This document shows positions 58,486 to 64,000 of a stretch of DNA of 64,000 nt, one piece after another. Source of the DNA: a bacterium (GTDB taxonomy: Bacteria; Myxococcota; UBA727; JAUIJE01); the NCBI GenBank assembly GCA_030431455.1, contig JAUIJE010000004.1, forward strand, positions 62,001-126,000. The letters run 5' to 3'. Both the position numbers and the translations under genes were made by a program. Numbering within the stretch: position 1 is the first letter of the stretch; each line of letters opens with the position of its first letter. The notes beneath the pieces were generated by a model. The model was given only the letters and a program-made list of their open reading frames with translations, was not told where the DNA came from and searched no databases.

Positions 58486-59886
58486 CTAGTTGCAGCTCCC
58501 GCACGACGACGAGCCCGGGTCCGCGCAGGTCAAAAACGGGCAGTCCTCGCACACCACCGACCCGGGGGTGTCGCTGAAGGTGTCCTCCGGGCAGGGCATG
58601 CACTGGACCGCCCCCGGCTGCGGGCTGAACGTGCCGGCGGGACACAGCAGACATTGGGTCATCTCTTCTTGGGGGGCATAGCGACCGGGCGCGCAGGCCA
58701 CACAGCTCGCCGCCCCCCCAATGTTGCTGAAGGTGCCCGGCGTACACGCGGTGCACTCCGCGGCCCCGGCTTGGCCGGCAAAGGTACCCGGGGCGCAGAA
58801 CGCACACACGCTCTGTCCGGTCTGGCCGTCGGTGGACCGGCCCACCGCGCAGGGCGTGCAGGCCGCTTGGCCTTGGTTGGCGGCGAACGCGCCGGCGGGG
58901 CAATCGGTGCACGACGCGCTGCCGGTCTGGGCGGCATAGGTCCCGGTGGCGCAGGGCGCGCACACGGTCGCCCCCTCCGCGTCGTTGGTCGACGTGCCCG
59001 GGGCGCACGCGAAGCAACCGTCCGCGCCCTCCATGTTGGTGTACGTGCCCGCGTTGCAGTCCTGGCAGCTCTCGGCCCCGGGACCTGCGGCGAAGGTGCC
59101 GACGCTGCACGGGGTGCACGTGGTTTGGCCGGCCTGGCCATCGGTGGACGCCCCCGGCCCGCAGTCGAGACATTGGGCGGACCCCACTGTGTCGTTGTAC
59201 CGCCCGGCCGGGCAGTCAGCGCAGGCGGCCGCGCCCGACATGTCACTGTATTGGCCGGTGGGGCACAGGTCGCACGTCTCCGCCCCGCTTTGGGGTTGGG
59301 CCGTCCCGGGCGCGCACAGCGTGCACGATTCGCTGGCGGGGTTGGGCGCGATGGTGCCCGGGGCGCAGGCCGCGCAGGTGGTTCCGTCGGAGGCGGTGCC
59401 CAGCGCGCAGTCGACACAGGCCGCCCCCGCGTCGGTCAAAAATCCCCCGTCGCCCGGCTCGGCCCCCACCGGGCACACCGGGCCGGCGTCCACGGCTGCT
59501 GCGTCGGGCGGCCCCGCATCGAGGAGGGTGGCGGCGTCGGGCGGCCCTGCGTCCGATCCGCCCGCGGCGTCGGGCAACCCCGCAGCGTCGACAATCCCGG
59601 CGTCGCCATCTCCGTCGCCGTCGCCGTCACCGTCTCCGTCTCCGTCGCCGTCGCCATCTCCGTCTCCATCTCCATCGCCATCTCCGTCTCCATCTCCATC
59701 TCCATCGCCGTCGCCATCTCCATCGCCGTCGCCATCTCCATCGCCGTCGCCATCTCCATCGCCGTCGCCATCTCCATCGCCGTCGCCATCGCCGTCACCG
59801 GCGTCCGGGCGCCCCCCGTCGGGGCAGGCCACGAGCCCACACGCCAAGAACATGGACAAGAACAGATGAACAACCGCACGACGCAT
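58486..59886 (-). CDS. Cys-rich lipoprotein with an (Asp-Gly)n tract and ephrin-receptor-like repeats
   Basis: A 466-residue lipoprotein; the start at 59884-59886 gives MRRAVVHLFLSMFLACGLVAC (lipobox LVAC). Just after the Cys comes about 33 consecutive Asp-Gly pairs, then an Asp/Ala/Pro linker. About eleven Cys-rich repeats follow, in the pattern C..C..G.(Y/F)....G...C..C..G, typical of GCC2/GCC3 (ephrin-type-receptor-like) modules. Each has two or three disulphides. This makes a stiff extracellular rod on an acidic, probably calcium-binding stalk. An upstream in-frame ATG exists, but the lipobox fixes the start. It is convergent with the AMIN-domain gene. Confidence 0.82.
   Translation of the reverse strand: MRRAVVHLFLSMFLACGLVACPDGGRPDAGDGDGDGDGDGDGDGDGDGDGDGDGDGDGDGDGDGDGDGDGDGDGDGDGDGDGDGDGDGDGDGDGDAGIVDAAGLPDAAGGSDAGPPDAATLLDAGPPDAAAVDAGPVCPVGAEPGDGGFLTDAGAACVDCALGTASDGTTCAACAPGTIAPNPASESCTLCAPGTAQPQSGAETCDLCPTGQYSDMSGAAACADCPAGRYNDTVGSAQCLDCGPGASTDGQAGQTTCTPCSVGTFAAGPGAESCQDCNAGTYTNMEGADGCFACAPGTSTNDAEGATVCAPCATGTYAAQTGSASCTDCPAGAFAANQGQAACTPCAVGRSTDGQTGQSVCAFCAPGTFAGQAGAAECTACTPGTFSNIGGAASCVACAPGRYAPQEEMTQCLLCPAGTFSPQPGAVQCMPCPEDTFSDTPGSVVCEDCPFLTCADPGSSSCGSCN
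59603..59800 (-). repeat. Hexanucleotide-type tandem repeat encoding Asp-Gly pairs
   Basis: About 33 units of a degenerate hexamer (minus strand GAYGGM, for example GATGGC, GACGGC, GATGGA) encode an uninterrupted Asp-Gly run. Unlike the array upstream of folC, the sequence varies at third positions, so it is kept by protein-level selection and is less prone to slippage. Confidence 0.9.
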
Positions 59887-59987
59887 GATGATGACCCCCA
59901 GGGTGAGGGCCCACGATAAAACACGCGGCGTGTGCGTGTGCACGGGCCGCGTGTGGGTGTCGCTTTCGGATTGTGATCAGTGCACGC

Positions 59988-60320
59988 TCAGAGCGACGCC
60001 TCGACGCCGAGGTGACCGCCGACGAAGCTCTCGATGTGCGCTTTGTGGCGGGCGGTGACGTCGACAAAGGACAGCCCCACCGCGCCCGATTGATCCTGCC
60101 GCACCACTTTGCACAGGGCGGTGAACTTCGGGATGCCCGGGAGCCGGACGCCGACGGTGAGGAACGACCCCGCCTCGATGCGTTCGGCCGTGTGCAACAA
60201 CATTCCGCCACGGGAGATGTTGCTCGCGCGCACCCGCGTCGGCGTGCGCGCTTGCCAAAGCTCGACGGTGCCCTCGAAGGAACGACGTTCGAATCGACGG
60301 TAACGACGGGCGCGCAGCAT
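59988..60320 (-). CDS. PilZ-domain protein
   Basis: A 110-residue single-domain PilZ protein. The c-di-GMP-binding residues are visible: the RxxxR motif in RRYRRFERRSFEG (residues about 5-17) and the second motif NISRGGMLL (N.S..G). The barrel continues VGVRLPGIPKFTALCKVVRQDQSGAVGLSFVDV. The ATG at 60318-60320 has GGAGG at good distance; longer in-frame starts would add unrelated sequence. Stand-alone PilZ proteins act as c-di-GMP adaptors for motility, exopolysaccharide or transcription. It is divergent from the ygfZ-like gene with a 291-base gap in which I see only short GC dyads. Confidence 0.88.
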   Translation of the reverse strand: MLRARRYRRFERRSFEGTVELWQARTPTRVRASNISRGGMLLHTAERIEAGSFLTVGVRLPGIPKFTALCKVVRQDQSGAVGLSFVDVTARHKAHIESFVGGHLGVEASL

Positions 60321-60611
60321 GGGGACCTCCGGGTGCGGGTGGAAGAAGAGGGTAAAACGTTCAGTCCATTTTTCGTGCCAGGCGTTGTTGACGCTCACGG
60401 CCGCTTGGCGCGGTGGACAAGGCCGGGGTGCTGATCGCAGGTGCGGCCTCGACACCGCAGTGCGGCGGCGTCTGTCGGGGAAACGGCAGGGGGGCGCCGG
60501 CCGGACGAAATTCGGCGCCAGCGGTCAGCGCGCGGGTCGGTCCGGGGCATTTGCCCCGCCGGTGGCGCAAATGCGCCGGCACGGACGTCGAGGGGCCGCT
60601 ATAACCGGGCC

Positions 60612-61502
60612 ATGGAACAGACGAGGTGGGCGGAGACAAGCGGGGGGGTGCTGGTGGTCAGAGGACCCGACGCCCACGATTTTCTGGCCCGGGTGGGCAC
60701 GCAGGACACCAAACACCTGGTGCCGGGGCAGGGTGCGCTCAACGCGTTTCTGGACAAGCGAGGCCGGGTGCAGGCGTTGGGCCACCATGTGGTCGAGGAC
60801 GGCAACACGACGTTGTTGGTGTTGCGGGGCCAAAAGGCCTCGGGGGTGGCGGCGTTTCTCGACGGGTTTTTGTTCATGGAGGCGGTGGAGCTGGAGGCGC
60901 ACGACGAGGTGCCCATGTTTGTGCATGTCGACGCCGGGTCTGGGCTCGCTCCGTTTGCGCCCCGGGTCGAAAACCCCTTGCAAGGGACGGTGCGGACCTT
61001 TGATGGCGCCGATGAGAGCGGGCAGCCGGTGCCGCTGTTGCTGTCGTTCGGGCGGTCGCTGCCCGCCCACGCCCCCGACGCGGCCTGGGTGGACGCGGCG
61101 GAGATGGCGGCGGGGGTGCCGCACGCCCCGAGTGAAATCAACGACGGGGTGGGGCCTTTGGAGTTGGGCCTCGCCGGCGCGGTGTCGTGGACGAAGGGCT
61201 GCTACACCGGCCAAGAGGTGGTCTCGCGCATCGAGAGCAAGGACCGGTTGCCCAAGCAGCTGATGGGCCTGTGCGGCGCGGACCTCGCCGCGGGCGCGGA
61301 CGTGCGGCTCGACGACGAGACCGTGGGCACGGTCACCCGCAGCGGGGTCAAGCCGTTCGCGGGGGCGATCGCCGCGCTGGCGGTGATCAAGACCGCGGCG
61401 GTGCGGCGTGTGCAACAGGGCGACGGCACCCTCGTGGTCGGGGAGCAGACCGTGACCCTGCGGGAACGCCCCGCGGCCCAACCGTTCGACTTGTCGCGCT
61501 GA
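60612..61502 (+). CDS. ygfZ: Folate-binding protein YgfZ (iron-sulphur cluster repair/assembly)
   Basis: A 296-residue member of the YgfZ/GcvT superfamily. The signature KGCYTGQEVVSRIE (K.C(Y/F)xGQE, about residue 197-210) is intact, including the Cys that in E. coli YgfZ is functionally important. Upstream are RGPDAHDFLARVGTQDTKHL and the barrel segments. Family members use tetrahydrofolate to help maintain certain Fe-S enzymes. The ATG at 60612 gives the expected length; an in-frame GC-rich extension to the left is non-homologous. It is the second GcvT-fold protein in the window. Confidence 0.9.
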   Translation: MEQTRWAETSGGVLVVRGPDAHDFLARVGTQDTKHLVPGQGALNAFLDKRGRVQALGHHVVEDGNTTLLVLRGQKASGVAAFLDGFLFMEAVELEAHDEVPMFVHVDAGSGLAPFAPRVENPLQGTVRTFDGADESGQPVPLLLSFGRSLPAHAPDAAWVDAAEMAAGVPHAPSEINDGVGPLELGLAGAVSWTKGCYTGQEVVSRIESKDRLPKQLMGLCGADLAAGADVRLDDETVGTVTRSGVKPFAGAIAALAVIKTAAVRRVQQGDGTLVVGEQTVTLRERPAAQPFDLSR

Positions 61503-61505
61503 CGA

Positions 61506-62921
61506 TCAGGACGCTTTTTGCACCGGCCCCGCCCGGGCCGGCACGCGCACGTCCCCGACGAAGGTCACGTCGCTGACCATCATGTCGCGCTCGGCGAAGC
61601 TCTGCCGGGTCTGGTCTTTGCCGGCTTGTCCCTCGAACAGTTCGTCGAGGCGGGCCTTGGGCAACAACATTGCCTCGGTCGCGGCGCGGGCCACACACCG
61701 CGCGTCCGCGCCCCCCTCGCGCAACGAGGCGAAGAGACCCAAAAAGTGTCCCCGGGAGAGCGAGGTGGCGCGTCCGGATCCGGCCAGCACCTCGGCCGCG
61801 CCGGCGGTGATGACCCAGAGGCCGTCGCGTTCGTCCCCCTCGTAGAAAAGCTCGTCGTCTTTGCCGTAGCGCCGCTCCACAAACGACGAGGCGAGGTCAT
61901 GGCGCGCGTCGGGCGCGAGGCGTTTGACCGTGGGCATCTGCGCGAGGAGGTTGAGCACCAACCGCTCCCGGAAGAAGGCGTCGATGGCGGCGCGGAACGA
62001 AGGGTGCTCGATGGCGAGATCGACCACGTCGTCGGTGGTGAACTGGTAGGTCTCTACATCGGTGGCACACAATGCCGATGCTTGGCGCGTGCCCTCGTTC
62101 TTGAGCGCGAAGATGCCGGCTACGTCCCCTTCGCGGAGCTCGACCACCGGGATGGTGGTCCCGTCCCGGTCCTCTTTCTCGATCGAGACCCGGCCCCGCT
62201 TGATGATGTAACAAGCATTGGCGCGCTCCCCTTGGGTGAACAGCGCGTCACCCTCGCGGTGGTGCACGATCCGGAGCCGTTGGCCCAATGCCACGAACGC
62301 CTCGGCGGACAACGTCGAGAACAGCGACACCTGGGGCAACAGGAGATCGCCGGTGGTCAGGGGGCCGAGGATCTCGAAGTTGTCGCCGGTGCTGCCCTCG
62401 GTGGGCTCGGCGAACGATTCGATGTCGTCCTCGATGATCTCGGCGCCCAGCTCGTCGGGGTCGTGAATGACCTCGGTGGGTTCGGCGTGTTGGGGGCGGA
62501 TCGCGTTCCACACGCCGGTGCCGGTCTCGGGCATGCCGTGCTGGAGCGCGAAGGGGTCTTGGTGGCCGGCGAGGGCGGGTTCGGCCTCGGAGATGGGCAC
62601 CGCGATGCGCCCGGACTGGTCGGCCGAGCCCCGGGAGGTGCGCGCGTACAGCTTGGCCAAAAACAGCAACGTCTCCTCGTGCTGGGGGTCGACCTGCAAA
62701 AGCTCCTGCAACACCCCGATGGCCTGGGCGGGGTGGCCGGACAGCGCGAGGTACCGGGCCACCGCGCGGTAGTGCCCGACCGCCTTTTTGCCCTGGGCGA
62801 GCAGCCGATAGGTCCGCGCGATGCGCATCCGCGCGTCGAGGTCGAGGGGCCGCACCCCGAGGATGGTGTGTAGGGCCTTGAGGTTCTTTTTGAGCTCGGC
62901 GCGGGAGGGGGCAGGGGCCAT
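61506..62921 (-). CDS. TPR protein with two cyclic-nucleotide-binding-like domains
   Basis: A 471-residue cytosolic protein. The N-terminal 110 residues form TPR-like helices (LDARMRIARTYRLLAQGKKAVGHYRAVARYLALSGHPAQAIGVLQELL). An acidic linker runs to about 190. Then there are two cNMP-type beta-rolls: the first (VSLFSTLSAEAFVALGQRLRIVHHREGDALFTQGERANACYIIKRGRVSIEK, LREGDVAGIFALKNEGTRQASALCA) and the second (FVERRYGKDDELFYEGDERDGLWVITAGAAEVLAG, LSRGHFLGLFASLREGGADARCVA). The FGE.A...RSA phosphate motif is degenerate in both, so cyclic nucleotide binding is uncertain. No DNA-binding domain. The stop is three bases from the convergent ygfZ stop. It could be a second cAMP-responsive protein in this window. 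Confidence 0.82.
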   Translation of the reverse strand: MAPAPSRAELKKNLKALHTILGVRPLDLDARMRIARTYRLLAQGKKAVGHYRAVARYLALSGHPAQAIGVLQELLQVDPQHEETLLFLAKLYARTSRGSADQSGRIAVPISEAEPALAGHQDPFALQHGMPETGTGVWNAIRPQHAEPTEVIHDPDELGAEIIEDDIESFAEPTEGSTGDNFEILGPLTTGDLLLPQVSLFSTLSAEAFVALGQRLRIVHHREGDALFTQGERANACYIIKRGRVSIEKEDRDGTTIPVVELREGDVAGIFALKNEGTRQASALCATDVETYQFTTDDVVDLAIEHPSFRAAIDAFFRERLVLNLLAQMPTVKRLAPDARHDLASSFVERRYGKDDELFYEGDERDGLWVITAGAAEVLAGSGRATSLSRGHFLGLFASLREGGADARCVARAATEAMLLPKARLDELFEGQAGKDQTRQSFAERDMMVSDVTFVGDVRVPARAGPVQKAS

Positions 62922-63029
62922 CGGGAGTCCTTTTGCCCAGTGTGTACGACCGTTTAGGCCACTTTCAAACCCCGTTGCGGGCGCCCGGCCCGGTGCGTAC
63001 ACCCCCCGTACCCCCCCAAGAGGTGAAGC

Positions 63030-64000
63030 ATGATGTGGAGAATCGTCGTCGGCGCTTGGGCCGTCATCAGCCTGGCCGGATGCCCGGGCACGAGCAGCAC
63101 CGGGCCGGAGCCCGAGGCCGAACCCGAGGTGCAGTTTGGCGAGACCCTCGGCTTGTCCGCGTGCGACACCGCCACCGCCGACGCCCACCCGGACATGGAA
63201 TGCAAGACGTTCCGCACGCTGGCCGGGGTCTCGATGGGCGGCGGCACCGCGGCCCGGCTCGGCTTCACCTACCCCGAGCTGTTCGACGTGGTCGGCATCA
63301 TGGGCACCCCCTTCGCCGACAACGAGTTCTTCTGGGGGGTGATCAAAGAGAACTTCATGGGGGGCTTTTGTCCCCTCGACCAGCTGGAGGACCTCATCGC
63401 CAACGAGGGCCCGGAGGCGATCAACGACCGCGACAACCCCCTCGCGTTCTGCGGCACCCATGACGTGTATCCCCTCGAGGGCGGCCAACAGGTGAGCAAG
63501 GACTTCCCCGCGGTGGAAGGTTCGGAATGTTACTTCTTCCGTTCGGACTACAACCACTGGTACCGCGGGCCCGACGCGGGCCGCGGCGGCACCTTCAGCC
63601 GCAACGGGTTGATCGAAATCTTCCACGACATCGTCATGGCCTACGGCAACCCCTTCTATTACAACGAGGCCGACCCCTACTTCCCCCCCGGGGTCTCCCC
63701 GACGTGGCACGTCCCGCCGCAAGACAACGCGTTCGACCGCCAAGCGCTGTGCAACAACCCGATCACCATCTCGGGGATGTACAACCGCGAATACAACCCC
63801 GACGGCAGCTACGACGTCATCACCTATTGCGAAGGCAGTGACGGCGACAGCGGGGCCTACGACCCCGCGGGCAATGGTCGTTACCGCAACGTCATCGAAT
63901 ACACCCTCGCCGTCGACCTCAACGGCAACGGCCTGCGCGACTACGGCGAGCCGTTGGTGATCAACGACCGCGAGCGATACCTCGACTACGGCCTCGACGG
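63030..64000 (+). CDS. Lipoprotein, possible serine esterase (partial, runs off the window)
   Basis: At least 323 residues, with the 3-prime end outside the window. GAGGTGAAG precedes two adjacent ATGs. The signal (MMWRIVVGAWAVISLAGC, lipobox LAGC) makes it a lipoprotein. GVSMGGGTAARLGF near residue 70 matches the G.S.G nucleophile elbow of alpha/beta hydrolases, and GIMGTPFADNEFFW follows as expected for an esterase-D-like or tannase-like fold. Later segments include YFFRSDYNHWYRGP and a possible calcium loop DLNGNGLRDYGEP. The remaining catalytic residues cannot be seen. It is divergent from the TPR/cNMP gene with 108 bases between. Confidence 0.7.
   Translation, partial: MMWRIVVGAWAVISLAGCPGTSSTGPEPEAEPEVQFGETLGLSACDTATADAHPDMECKTFRTLAGVSMGGGTAARLGFTYPELFDVVGIMGTPFADNEFFWGVIKENFMGGFCPLDQLEDLIANEGPEAINDRDNPLAFCGTHDVYPLEGGQQVSKDFPAVEGSECYFFRSDYNHWYRGPDAGRGGTFSRNGLIEIFHDIVMAYGNPFYYNEADPYFPPGVSPTWHVPPQDNAFDRQALCNNPITISGMYNREYNPDGSYDVITYCEGSDGDSGAYDPAGNGRYRNVIEYTLAVDLNGNGLRDYGEPLVINDRERYLDYGLD

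Overview
The window is very GC-rich, densely coded chromosomal DNA, most likely from a member of the Myxococcota. The evidence is a mixture of features: many lipoproteins and secreted proteins with acidic Asp/Ala/Gly linkers and PDAG-type stretches, thrombospondin type-3 repeats, C-terminal Gly-Cys / hydrophobic / Arg-Arg-Arg tails resembling MYXO-CTERM sorting signals, and choice-of-anchor-like domains, alongside ordinary bacterial housekeeping genes. The taxon is an inference from gene style; no rRNA is present. I saw no tRNA, rRNA, insertion sequence, prophage or CRISPR array.

Layout. 1-4.1 kb: FAD oxidoreductase and GcvT-like pair, then two small envelope proteins (all minus). 4.2-8.0 kb: dnaE. 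8.1-12.8 kb: membrane and secreted proteins of unknown role, a 91-bp direct repeat pair with hairpins, and an ATP-grasp protein. 13.0-17.5 kb: two tandem paralogues sharing a large unknown C-terminal module, the first with two peptidoglycan-binding domains. 17.6-19.8 kb: PiT phosphate transporter operon. 19.9-24.0 kb: lipoprotein amidohydrolase, holA, a PKD-like lipoprotein and a Nif3-family protein. 24.0-28.9 kb: two large lipoproteins. 29.1-30.3 kb: a sensor gene made of a photoactive-yellow-protein-like PAS domain and a V4R domain, interrupted by an apparent one-base frameshift. 30.5-34.4 kb: pnp, rpsO and a divergent RseP-type site-2 protease. 34.5-41.6 kb: a 2368-residue surface protein. 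41.6-47.6 kb: thioesterase pair, RNase E/G and coiled-coil proteins. 47.6-49.2 kb: purN-purM. 49.3-54.9 kb: two glycosyltransferases followed by a CHASE2-type adenylate cyclase, a CRP-like regulator and a class II cAMP phosphodiesterase, which together look like a self-contained cAMP circuit. 55.0-57.4 kb: a four-helix-bundle protein, a 0.5-kb hexanucleotide repeat and folC. 57.5-64 kb: AMIN-domain protein, Cys-rich lipoprotein with an (Asp-Gly)n tract, PilZ protein, YgfZ, a TPR plus double cNMP-binding protein, and the start of a lipoprotein esterase.

The most unusual observations are the PYP-V4R gene, the G-quadruplex-type (GGGAAC)n array directly upstream of folC, and an over-represented 13-bp AT-containing motif (CAATGYCACTGCA and variants) scattered on both strands inside genes, where it coincides with otherwise uncommon codons.
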